Part shown: positions 55,361 through 63,343 of the stretch, piece by piece
Position numbering within the stretch: the first letter of the stretch is position 1
How the letters are laid out: every line of letters begins with the position of its first letter
Assembly: GCA_002787775.1 (NCBI GenBank)
Contig: PCUW01000056.1
Coordinates: forward strand, 111,779-175,778
Direction of reading: 5' to 3'
Length of the DNA: 64,000 bases
Source of the DNA: Bdellovibrionales bacterium CG12_big_fil_rev_8_21_14_0_65_38_15
GTDB taxonomy: Bacteria > Bdellovibrionota > Bacteriovoracia > Bacteriovoracales > Bacteriovoracaceae
Made by a program: the position numbers and the translations under genes
Notes under the pieces: generated by a model
Seen by the model: only the letters and a program-made list of their open reading frames with translations
The model's database searches: none
What the model was told of the DNA's origin: nothing

Positions 55361-55385
55361 AGCCCCTTTTTAAGGGGCTTTTTTT
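55361..55385 (+). terminator. Intrinsic terminator after the M6 protease gene
   Basis: Eight-base stem (AGCCCCTT with AAGGGGCT, 55361-55368 and 55372-55379) with a three-base loop followed by T residues up to 55385. It ends the protease transcript and falls at the stop of the convergent AEC gene. Confidence 0.85.
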
Positions 55386-56307
55386 ATAAAAAGTAATTCC
55401 AAAGAGGAACTGATATCAATGAGATTGGGATTGATATTCCAACCATTAAGTTCGCAAGTTCTTCATCTAGATTAAAATCACTAGCAACAACTGCAGAAGT
55501 AATCATTGTCGCCATGGCAGCCTCTAAAATTGTAACTTTTAAAATAAAATCTATCTCGCCCGTGATCGAATAATAAAAACCCAAAAGGATCGTTGGAATA
55601 AAAATAAGCTTAAAAGCTAGCCCTACGCAAAGTACTTTCCAGTACCTTCTTAATACATTCGTAGAAATTTTTAACTGAAAACCGACAGCAAATAAAGCTA
55701 GAGGGACGAGTGTTTGAGCGAGAATATTGATTGAAGAAAAGAGCATCTGTGGATATTCAATATTGAAAAGACCAATAATCGAAGAAAGGACCAAGGCCAT
55801 AAATGGAGGAAATAAAACAACTTGTTTAAGAATAGAGCGATCTTTGATCGAGTTACTATGACCATATTTAGCTGCAATAGTTAAACCTAATGTAGATAAG
55901 ACTAGAAATGAGCCTAATTGATCAATCAGTATTCCCCAAGAAACTGCTTCTTTTCCAACTAATGCATCTAGAAGGGGGAGTCCTACAAATGATGTATTTC
56001 CTAAGCCTGCGGTAAGAATGATGGCTCCAGTTCTAGCTTTTGACCATTTCTTATATTTACCAAGTTGCCCAAAAACAAGCCAAGATAAACCAAAGGTAAT
56101 CCAGGCCATTGAAATAGGGATGATGACTTTGAAGTCAAAAACAGTAGTTTGAAAAAGTTTTGGTATATTAAGAAAGACGACGGCTGGAAAAGAGACACAA
56201 ATAACAAAGGCATTTAAAACTTTGTGCGAATTACTTGGAAAGCGTGACGAAAATTTAAGACCAAACCCAAGAATGAATGAAGCAAATATTAAAAAAAAAT
56301 TATCCAT
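55384..56307 (-). CDS. AEC family transporter
   Basis: 307 residues, ten transmembrane segments in the AEC (auxin efflux carrier) pattern, with GLGNTSFVGLPLLDALVG in the first half and VTILEAAMATMITSAVVASDF in the second. Carriers of this family move small organic acids or similar molecules. Six bases follow the Fe-ADH gene, so it is the last gene of the cluster B operon and could export its product or import a building block. Confidence 0.82.
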   Translation of the reverse strand: MDNFFLIFASFILGFGLKFSSRFPSNSHKVLNAFVICVSFPAVVFLNIPKLFQTTVFDFKVIIPISMAWITFGLSWLVFGQLGKYKKWSKARTGAIILTAGLGNTSFVGLPLLDALVGKEAVSWGILIDQLGSFLVLSTLGLTIAAKYGHSNSIKDRSILKQVVLFPPFMALVLSSIIGLFNIEYPQMLFSSINILAQTLVPLALFAVGFQLKISTNVLRRYWKVLCVGLAFKLIFIPTILLGFYYSITGEIDFILKVTILEAAMATMITSAVVASDFNLDEELANLMVGISIPISLISVPLWNYFL

Positions 56308-56313
56308 GAAGAA

Positions 56314-57459
56314 TTATAACTTAAATATCTGCATTATCTTCATAATATTTAAATCATCCTTCTCACCTAAAGTATTCATCTTTAGAGCCTTTAGACGGGA
56401 CATCATTTTAAAGCCCAAGTCATCTTCGACTTCAGGGTATGATGTGAATGTAGTAGGTACTCCTAGGCTTTCAAAAAAATCATCCGTTGCTTTTAAAGTT
56501 AGTTCGAAAGCAAGATCATTATCTGTTTCGTTAATACCAAAAACTCTTTGACCATATTGGAGCATTTTTTCCATTTTATTTTCTTTTCTAAGACGCATAT
56601 TTTTAGACCACACTAGTGCAAGTGTTCTGGCATGATCAATACCATACATTGAAGTAAGCTGATGACCTAAGGCGTGAGTTGACCAGTCACTTTCGACGCC
56701 GACTCCAATGAGATTATTTAATGCCATTGTCGTGCACCAAAACATACTTGCTCTATGCTCTAGATTTTGAGGTTCCATATATGTTTTGGGGCCGACTTCG
56801 ATTAGTGTTTTAAGAATTGATTCACTAAAACGATCTTGAAGGGGCGCTGACTGAGGAAATGTTAAGTACTGCTCTAAAACATGTACATAAGCGTCGACAA
56901 CACCATTTCCGATATAATGCTTTGGTAAAGATAGGGTTAGGCAAGGATCGAGAATAGAGAACACAGGGTAGTTATTTGAGTTAAAGACGCCTACCTTATT
57001 TCCTTTATAACTCATCACAGATCCGGAGTTCATCTCACTACCTGTTGCTGGTAGAGTCGATATTACGCCGAAAGGTAGAGGTGTTACAGTCTCAGCATTG
57101 TCACCAAGAATAATATCATTCAGATCCCCATCATATTTAGCTGCAATTGCGAGAAATTTTGCACAATCTATGACTGATCCGCCTCCAACTGCTAAAATAA
57201 AATCAATATTTTTTTCTTTAATCGTTTTTGTAATCTCAACCGCGAAATCAAAGTCTGGATTGGGGGCAACTCCACCGACTTCAATAAAATCATGATTAGC
57301 AAGGTTATTAATCACTTTTTGGTAAGTCTCATTCTTTTTTATGCTGCCTGAGCCATAGAGAAAAAGGATTTTTACTCGCGGTAGATTATCCTTTAATTGA
57401 TTAATGGTGTTTACGCCAAAAATGATTTTAGTCGGATTATGATAAATGAAATTTTGCAA
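56314..57459 (-). CDS. Iron-containing alcohol dehydrogenase (YqhD/BDH-like)
   Basis: 381 residues. N-terminal NAD(P)-binding domain with VGGGSVIDCAKF, then the metal-site helices: DAYVHVLEQY (Asp and His) and STHALGHQLTSMYGIDHARTLAL with two further His, the complete iron/zinc ligand set. Reduces aldehydes or oxidises alcohols with NAD(P)(H). In cluster B, next to the decarboxylase, it may reduce an aldehyde intermediate. Twelve bases separate it from the PLP gene. Confidence 0.86.
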   Translation of the reverse strand: MQNFIYHNPTKIIFGVNTINQLKDNLPRVKILFLYGSGSIKKNETYQKVINNLANHDFIEVGGVAPNPDFDFAVEITKTIKEKNIDFILAVGGGSVIDCAKFLAIAAKYDGDLNDIILGDNAETVTPLPFGVISTLPATGSEMNSGSVMSYKGNKVGVFNSNNYPVFSILDPCLTLSLPKHYIGNGVVDAYVHVLEQYLTFPQSAPLQDRFSESILKTLIEVGPKTYMEPQNLEHRASMFWCTTMALNNLIGVGVESDWSTHALGHQLTSMYGIDHARTLALVWSKNMRLRKENKMEKMLQYGQRVFGINETDNDLAFELTLKATDDFFESLGVPTTFTSYPEVEDDLGFKMMSRLKALKMNTLGEKDDLNIMKIMQIFKL

Positions 57460-57471
57460 AGTATATCCTAG

Positions 57472-58545
57472 TTAAATAAAGAAAATTTTAGCTGGTGAAA
57501 GACCGTTAAAACTTGTGTTCCAAGCGATAGCGTAGCCAGATAAGTTATCGAAGATGACGGTGTCACCAGCTTTAATCATAATTGAATTTTGCAATTTAAA
57601 TGCAGCAACAATATCGTTCTCGTAGGCTGTTAAACCATAAAAAATAACATCATCTGATAATCGATATTCTTGATGATCACAATTGTTAGACATAACTGTA
57701 AAATGAAGAGGCCTATCCCATTTTAAGTGGCATTCATGCGACAAGTTTGTAAGTACCTCAAACTTTTCATTTTTCTTTTTAACAGAAAGAACCTTACCTA
57801 CAGCAAAGCATGCATCTTCACTAAAATATCGACCAGCCTCAATATAAAAATGAAATGGAAGAGCTTCTAGATACTCCAAAAGCTCTAATATCTCATTTGG
57901 AGAAAGAGTAGAAATACCTCCTCCAATATTAATCGTTTTAACACTCTTGAGATGAGCCTCTTTTATATCAATCAGGTATTGAACAGTTTTCTTTAGGTCT
58001 TGGAGGGAAGTTTTTTCAAAACCAATATGAAAGTGGAGTGTCGTGATTCTATCTGTAATACTAGGGTCTTGTGATATCTCAATGATGTCTTTTAGTTCAA
58101 GACCAAAGCGGGATTTTTCACCTTGTTCAATGTCGCTTGAGGGTTTTACGCGAAGAGATAGGCTGTTATAATCTTTGGCAAGGGGGACTTGTTCTAAGTA
58201 ACCAATATCAAAAATATAGTCAGCTGTGATATTAGGTAAGGTTTCCTTTGCTTGAAAGAAGTTTGAGAGGAAAATCGTTTGCTTATTATTTATATAATTT
58301 TCGATCAAACTAAATTCGTTAAGGTTTGATATTTCAAATCCTCCAAGGTAATTGGCAGTTTTATTGAAAAACTCTTTCATTGGAAAAGATTTTACCGGGT
58401 AAACAAGCGATACATTTTTAGGACATTGATTTAGGAAATTTTGGTATTTTGTATGAATTATTTCTGTGTCTATAAAAATGATTGGCTCATTTAGAGACAA
58501 ATTGTTTTTTAGATAAATTGATTTTTTTAATTTTGTACTTATCAT
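57472..58545 (-). CDS. Group IV PLP decarboxylase (Orn/DAP/Arg-like fold)
   Basis: 357 residues, alanine-racemase-like fold. PLP lysine in SLVYPVKSF (Lys52), HFHIGFEKT (like HVGS), INIGGGIS as the phosphate loop, YIEAGRYF (as in EPGR) and the C-terminal FDNLSGYAIAWNTSFNGL shared with ornithine/diaminopimelate decarboxylases, with a Cys in SNNCDHQEY at the position of the substrate-site Cys. Probably decarboxylates a basic amino acid or acyl-carrier-bound amino acid. Overlaps the carbamoyltransferase by four bases. Confidence 0.84.
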   Translation of the reverse strand: MISTKLKKSIYLKNNLSLNEPIIFIDTEIIHTKYQNFLNQCPKNVSLVYPVKSFPMKEFFNKTANYLGGFEISNLNEFSLIENYINNKQTIFLSNFFQAKETLPNITADYIFDIGYLEQVPLAKDYNSLSLRVKPSSDIEQGEKSRFGLELKDIIEISQDPSITDRITTLHFHIGFEKTSLQDLKKTVQYLIDIKEAHLKSVKTINIGGGISTLSPNEILELLEYLEALPFHFYIEAGRYFSEDACFAVGKVLSVKKKNEKFEVLTNLSHECHLKWDRPLHFTVMSNNCDHQEYRLSDDVIFYGLTAYENDIVAAFKLQNSIMIKAGDTVIFDNLSGYAIAWNTSFNGLSPAKIFFI

Positions 58546-60275
58546 TTTGATATATATAGATTCCCTAGGAATAAATGTTTCATTTTTGATGATTGGAAAA
58601 AAGCATGTGCATCTTTTATTGATTCAAGAATTGGTTGTCCCATAATATTTAAACTTGTATTTAAGACCAGAGGATGACCTGATATACCTTCAATCTTCTT
58701 TATTAATTGATAATAAAGAAGATTTTGCTCTTTTGATACAGTCTGAATTCGGCAGGTATTATCCAGGTGTGTGACCTGAGTTAAAAGATGCTTTTGCTGC
58801 TCAATAACTTTAGGTGCAAATGACATATAAGGCATTTCATAGTCTTTCGGACTTTCAAAATAACGATGAGCATCTTCCTTTGTAACACTGCAACCATAAG
58901 GCCTGAAATCTTCGCGACATTTAATATATTGATTTAAATAATTCTTAAGCCCTGGCTTTGATGGTAGCCCTAGAATGCTTCTATTGCCTAATGCTCTTGG
59001 GCCGCACTCACTTCTTCCTTGAAACCAGGCTATTAGCTCTCCGTCACAGATAAGCTCGGCCGCTCGCTGTGTTGGATCCGCTTGATAACTGACTTCATAG
59101 TCATTAAAGATTTCTTTGATTTTATTATGATTCTCTAGTTCTGTTAGGATTCTCTGGCTTCCAAGAAATGGATTTTGATCTTGAATAGGGTAAGGCCGAA
59201 ACTTTGTAAGCCCACCATTTAATGATTTATAGAAGGCAGCACCAAGGCTAATTCCTTCGTCATTAGGACAAGGAGGAATATAAATATTTTTAAAAATTTT
59301 ATTGTTCACTAAAATAGAGTTGGTTAAACAGTTTAGTGCACACCCTCCAGTTAAGATAAGATTTTCAATTAAGGGAAAATCTGCTTTGAGTTTCTTAACA
59401 AGGCTAATCATTTTTTTTTCAAAATAATGTTGAAGTGTTTTTGCTATATCTGCACTTCGTTTAAAGTCATTTTTAGGTTGCTCATTAAAGAGTTTTTGAC
59501 CTTTGTATATATTACGTTCTTTTTTAAACTCACTTTCGAGGTATTCGAATAACTTATCATCATGGCATTGGTTTTCACCAAAGGCGGATAATCCCATGAC
59601 TTTTCCTGCCTCATGCCAATTGGCAAAGATATAATTGGCAGCAGCTGTATAATAGCTGCCAAGACCATGGTTAAGAAAAATATCTGGTTGTAGGTAAGGT
59701 AAGTATTCGCCCCATGTCTTTTCGATAAGCGTGAGACTTCCATTTTTTTGATGATAAATTGAAATTGATTCAAAGTTTTTTTTTGTCACTTTCTCAGGCT
59801 GTTCATCAGTGCTGTAATCGTTGAGACTCTCTTTATAAACATCACCATTAGAGCCGACACCATCTGCTACGACGATGATGGCTTCTTCATAAGGCGAAAA
59901 GTAGAGTGCCGAATAGGCGTGGCAAAGGTGATGTGATATATCTGTAATGTTATTGTTTAAGATTTTAGAGAAATTTTCTGCCCTTAAGCTTTTAAGGGCT
60001 TGAGTGTAATCTTTTTTTTGAATAAAAAGTCTTTCTTTTACAGTGGTGCCAATTTCATTGCAACATATGGCAAAGTTATGTGAGGGCGTTTTCCATACAT
60101 CTTTAACTTCTGCCATGATTTGAGGAATTGCTTGTATAGGGAAGTATTCTTGATGCTTGATTTTGCTAAACCGCTCAGCTTCGTAGACAACTAGATTTCC
60201 TCTGGCATCATTCTCATAATTTAAAACGGCAATGCTGGCGTCATGTCCTACATTAACTCCGACACTTATTTTCAC
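58542..60275 (-). CDS. NodU/CmcH-type carbamoyltransferase
   Basis: 577 residues with both domains of the family. N-terminal Kae1-like part: SVGVNVGHDASIAVLNY, iron/adenylate-site HHLCHAYSA with His115, His116 and His119, VVADGVG; C-terminal YrdC-like part: GRSECGPRALGNRSIL, YLNQYIKCREDFRPYG and LNTSLNIMGQPI. Uses carbamoyl phosphate and ATP to carbamoylate a hydroxyl, as in novobiocin and tobramycin pathways. A second copy is at 63344. In-frame four-base overlaps on both sides. Confidence 0.9.
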   Translation of the reverse strand: MKISVGVNVGHDASIAVLNYENDARGNLVVYEAERFSKIKHQEYFPIQAIPQIMAEVKDVWKTPSHNFAICCNEIGTTVKERLFIQKKDYTQALKSLRAENFSKILNNNITDISHHLCHAYSALYFSPYEEAIIVVADGVGSNGDVYKESLNDYSTDEQPEKVTKKNFESISIYHQKNGSLTLIEKTWGEYLPYLQPDIFLNHGLGSYYTAAANYIFANWHEAGKVMGLSAFGENQCHDDKLFEYLESEFKKERNIYKGQKLFNEQPKNDFKRSADIAKTLQHYFEKKMISLVKKLKADFPLIENLILTGGCALNCLTNSILVNNKIFKNIYIPPCPNDEGISLGAAFYKSLNGGLTKFRPYPIQDQNPFLGSQRILTELENHNKIKEIFNDYEVSYQADPTQRAAELICDGELIAWFQGRSECGPRALGNRSILGLPSKPGLKNYLNQYIKCREDFRPYGCSVTKEDAHRYFESPKDYEMPYMSFAPKVIEQQKHLLTQVTHLDNTCRIQTVSKEQNLLYYQLIKKIEGISGHPLVLNTSLNIMGQPILESIKDAHAFFQSSKMKHLFLGNLYISK

Positions 60276-60526
60276 TCAAAAAAACCAAGCTTTTTAAACT
60301 CTTCGATTGTTTCATTAACAAAAGTGACGACTTCTTTTTCGTCTTTTTTTGTTTGCTCAGATATTGATTTTGTTATGGCATCTATTTTTTCTTCTTTGTT
60401 AATCATGTCGAAGACATGGGCAACACTTTTTTCTAATGTATATACGTTATTATCATCATCAAGTTTTAAGACTTTAATTTCGTCATCATTGATTTTATTA
60501 AAGGCAATATTAGGGCTGATTTTCAC
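60272..60526 (-). CDS. PqqD-like peptide-binding protein
   Basis: 84 residues matching PqqD well: ISPNIAFNKINDDEIKVLKL, NVYTLEKSVAHVFDMI and VNETIEEFKKLGFF. Such proteins recognise a leader peptide and guide it to modifying enzymes. Here it sits between the oxygenase and the carbamoyltransferase with four-base overlaps, so it probably presents one or both short peptides of cluster B to these enzymes. Confidence 0.78.
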   Translation of the reverse strand: MKISPNIAFNKINDDEIKVLKLDDDNNVYTLEKSVAHVFDMINKEEKIDAITKSISEQTKKDEKEVVTFVNETIEEFKKLGFFE

Positions 60527-61257
60527 TTTATTTCCTTGGTAGATTCTTTTTTATTAAAAAATTCTTGTATTTTTTGAGGGTATGTCCCTGTTAAAAAAGT
60601 CGTTAACGTGATTCTTTTGCCCTTAGTAACCGGAGTCACTTTATGGGCGAATATAGATGGAAAGAGTACAATGTCGCCTTTGTCGAGTAATGGTACATCA
60701 AACCAAAATCCAAAAATATTTTTTATCTGTAAAATACCGCCTTCATAGTCATCACCTTTATTACTAAAATGAATGACCTGGGTCAGGAGTCGTCCGCCGA
60801 ATTCATCATTTTGATATTTCTTTGGATCAGTTTGTTCAATTTCAGAAATATCAGTGTGTTCACCAATAAATCCACCTTCATTAAAACAAACAAATTCGTA
60901 ATTATCTATTCTATTGAGAGGATTAAATTTCCATGTCGCATTATTATGAGTCTCAATCAATGAGGCGACCTCTTCATCTAACCACTTAAGTTCGTCTCCA
61001 TAGTAGGTCACGCTATTGTTTGAATTTGAATATGGACTACCATGTTCATCCTTCACTTCTTTCATATCCGCTTTTTCTACTGCATCGCCTCTTTCGAAAA
61101 GAGGCACTGGCTTGGCGTCAATCTGAATGTTCAATTGATTAAGGCGATCAATGACATCGCTCTTTAAGGCATTTTTTATATAGATATACGGTATTTTATG
61201 AAAATGATGTTCCTTCCAAATAAACGCTACTTCATTTTCTTTATTTTCTTTTTTCAT
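60523..61257 (-). CDS. 2-oxoglutarate/Fe(II)-dependent hydroxylase (P4H-like)
   Basis: 244 residues with a double-stranded beta-helix. Iron ligands His134 and Asp136 in GEHTDISE and His205 in PSIFAHKV, 2-oxoglutarate Arg215 in KGKRITLTT; GGRLLTQVIHFSN and YEGGILQI complete the family pattern, close to prolyl 4-hydroxylase and PKHD-type enzymes that act on peptides. It could install the hydroxyl that the carbamoyltransferase then uses. Located 76 bases after the small peptide gene. Confidence 0.85.
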   Translation of the reverse strand: MKKENKENEVAFIWKEHHFHKIPYIYIKNALKSDVIDRLNQLNIQIDAKPVPLFERGDAVEKADMKEVKDEHGSPYSNSNNSVTYYGDELKWLDEEVASLIETHNNATWKFNPLNRIDNYEFVCFNEGGFIGEHTDISEIEQTDPKKYQNDEFGGRLLTQVIHFSNKGDDYEGGILQIKNIFGFWFDVPLLDKGDIVLFPSIFAHKVTPVTKGKRITLTTFLTGTYPQKIQEFFNKKESTKEIK

Positions 61258-61300
61258 TCTTTAAAAAAACTTGAGTTAAACACTAGTAAATGTCTTTGAG

Positions 61301-61328
61301 TGAGCTTTATGAAAAAAAACAAAGCTCA
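61301..61328 (-). other. Stem-loop between small peptide and oxygenase genes
   Basis: Eight-base perfect stem (TGAGCTTT at 61301-61308 with AAAGCTCA at 61321-61328), 12-base loop. It has no T-run downstream in the direction of transcription, so it is not a standard terminator; it may stabilise the peptide mRNA or reduce read-through into the enzyme genes. Confidence 0.35.
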
Positions 61329-61333
61329 AAGTT

Positions 61334-61522
61334 TTATCTTATTCTTCTTTCTCTTTTTGCAACAGCAGATAATGAAGACATCACGTCATCATCAAAATAG
61401 TCATTAAGGTCTTCTTTCTTTATTGATCCAAACGATTGAAAGTCCTTAACGGTTACTTTTTCTAAAGTAGATTTATCAGCCTTTAGCTCGTTATCTTTAG
61501 CACTATTGCTTTTTGTGCTCAT
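61334..61522 (-). CDS. Small peptide 1 of cluster B (62 residues), candidate precursor
   Basis: Charged leader-like N-terminus (MSTKSNSAKDNELKAD), then the motif shared with the 62957-63127 peptide: DFxxFG at residues 27-32, EDLNDYFDDDVM at 37-48, and a basic tail AKRERRIR. Spacing between the two motif halves is identical in both peptides (10 residues). No Cys, no signal peptide. First gene of a strand-consistent operon whose later members are an oxygenase, a PqqD-like protein and a carbamoyltransferase, so a ribosomal-peptide precursor or carrier role is likely. Separated from the divergent PLP gene by a promoter region. Confidence 0.65.
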   Translation of the reverse strand: MSTKSNSAKDNELKADKSTLEKVTVKDFQSFGSIKKEDLNDYFDDDVMSSLSAVAKRERRIR

Positions 61523-61718
61523 AGTTATCTCAGTTTGATAGAAATAGTATAAATATTTTTAGATGTTATCATAGGACATATATTTCACTTAATAAATTCA
61601 AATTAGAATGTTAACATACTGAAATTACATGATATCCCTTAGATGTTTTAATTTATAATACTTTTATCTGGCATCTGGATGCCAATAAAGGTTGGTTTTA
61701 TAAGATTTGGTGAGCCTG

Positions 61719-62936
61719 ATGATGTTTAATTTTACGACTTACGACGACTACCTCACCTGTAGAGAGCAGCTTCTACAAAAGTTTAGCTCTTCTCAATTCG
61801 GGGAAAGCCACGGTTTGGAGACGAGTGATTTAAAGCAGTTTTATAGAGATTTGCGCAAGGCCGTGATCGATAAGGGCTATCCAGCTGTTACCAATGTTAA
61901 GAATCATGAATTCAATTATTTTGATCTTAATATTTACAGTCGTTATCAACGGCAAGGCCATAAATTTATTGGAGAAGGTAAGCATGTTTATGAAATGCTC
62001 TACGGAGCAACGAAACAAAAGCAAATGAACTTAAATGGATTCTTTACGTCAAGCTGCCAAGTTGGAAACTATACATTGCTGAATGTTTTAAAATCAGTTT
62101 TTCCCGATAGTCCATTGTATCATCCAACAGAAGTCCTTTATTTTGAATCTCTTTTTATCCTTAATCGTTTAAGAGAGTTATCAAACTTCAAAGGTAATGG
62201 GAAAAAAATATATTTTTTAGATAGTACAGGAATTCTTGACGAGAGTACTTTGTTGGAATTTGCTAATGATCCAGCCAGTATTGAGTTAATTATTTTTGAT
62301 ACAACTTGCTATGATCGTCAAAGCGAGTTTATTTCAAGAGTCGTTGATAGGGCCTGCGAGTTAAAACTTCCAATTGTAATGACTCGAAGTCATTTAAAAT
62401 TAGACTCTTTTGGGTGGGAGTATGGCTCACTAGGATCGCTTTTGTTTATAAACTTTCCTGAAAGAACGCTTTATGAGCAATGTCATGAGTATTTATCTCA
62501 AGTCGGTGGATTTGCTTTTTTAGATCAGATTTATCCATTTTTATTTGACCAATCTCTTAAAGATTTAAATAGCTGGAGAGTTGAGCAAATTAGAAAAAAT
62601 AACTTGTATATTTCAAATGAGGTAAAAAAAAATAATTCCTACCTTGATGGATGGATAACTTCCAAACATCATCAGCTATTTCATTTAGCAATTTATGATC
62701 GATCTAAAAATGAAATTTTAAAGATTGGTGAGCGCTTTGTTGCTCTATGCAAGGTTTATGATTTAGAGGCGTACTTTTGTGATAGTTTTGGATTCGACTT
62801 TTTTTCTTTAACTCATTTTGACAGTGTTGATTTTCATGGCAATGGTTGTATGCGCTTTTGTTCCCCAGTCAATAAAGATGAAGTTGAAAAATCAATTTTA
62901 ATCGTCAATAAATTAATTCAATACGTGCAGAGGTAA
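61719..62936 (+). CDS. Fold-type I PLP-dependent enzyme
   Basis: About 405 residues, aminotransferase-like. FFTSSCQVGNYTLLNVLKSV fits the PLP phosphate-binding helix, LIIFDTTCYD gives the Asp that pairs with the pyridine nitrogen, and TRSHLKLDSFGWEYG contains the Schiff-base Lys. The C-terminal domain ends with GCMRFCSPVNKDEV, resembling the usual Arg-containing substrate segment. Starts at ATG 61719; upstream TTG/GTG at 61707-61710 are also in frame. Divergent from peptide 1, convergent with peptide 2; reaction unknown. Confidence 0.7.
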   Translation: MMFNFTTYDDYLTCREQLLQKFSSSQFGESHGLETSDLKQFYRDLRKAVIDKGYPAVTNVKNHEFNYFDLNIYSRYQRQGHKFIGEGKHVYEMLYGATKQKQMNLNGFFTSSCQVGNYTLLNVLKSVFPDSPLYHPTEVLYFESLFILNRLRELSNFKGNGKKIYFLDSTGILDESTLLEFANDPASIELIIFDTTCYDRQSEFISRVVDRACELKLPIVMTRSHLKLDSFGWEYGSLGSLLFINFPERTLYEQCHEYLSQVGGFAFLDQIYPFLFDQSLKDLNSWRVEQIRKNNLYISNEVKKNNSYLDGWITSKHHQLFHLAIYDRSKNEILKIGERFVALCKVYDLEAYFCDSFGFDFFSLTHFDSVDFHGNGCMRFCSPVNKDEVEKSILIVNKLIQYVQR

Positions 62937-62956
62937 GGGCCAGATTAACTTCAAAA

Positions 62957-63127
62957 TTACTTTATAGGACGTTTTCGGCGAGCTGCAGCCATTATATCCA
63001 CATCAAAATAATTGTTAAGATCTTCAATAAGAATTTTTCCAAAGTGCTTAAAGTCAGCATGAATTTTTTGTTCGGCTTCCTTTTTGACTTCTTTAGACGT
63101 TTTTTCTTTTGATTTGTCAGACTTCAT
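62957..63127 (-). CDS. Small peptide 2 of cluster B (56 residues), candidate precursor
   Basis: Not obvious to length-filtered gene callers. ATG with AAGGAAG about six bases upstream, charged N-terminus (MKSDKSKEKTSKEVKKEAEQ), then DFKHFG at residues 25-30, EDLNNYFDVDIM at 35-46 and a short basic end AAARRKRPIK. It shares position and spacing of the key motif with peptide 1 but has little other identity, so selection acts on the motif. It lies 216 bases downstream of the second carbamoyltransferase on the same strand, and 20 bases from the PLP gene's stop. Confidence 0.65.
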   Translation of the reverse strand: MKSDKSKEKTSKEVKKEAEQKIHADFKHFGKILIEDLNNYFDVDIMAAARRKRPIK

Positions 63128-63343
63128 TTTAGCTTCCTTATAGATGTCGCAATATGTTTATTAAACAATAACTTTTTATGAATTAAAAATAAATAGTAAC
63201 ATGGATCAAATCTTATACGTTGCAAAAAGCAATTATGGAAGTAATTTCTCGTAATATTAAGCGCTTACGATAAAAATCAGGCGCTTATCCTAGTTTAGTC
63301 GATTAAAGGACCATGCCAATATTCTAGGTTTTAACGAGGTAAA

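Noticed and set aside
63258..63287. TAAGCGC/GCGCTTA hairpin downstream of the second carbamoyltransferase
   Set aside because: Seven-base stem with a 16-base loop and no T-run on either strand; not good enough as a terminator.
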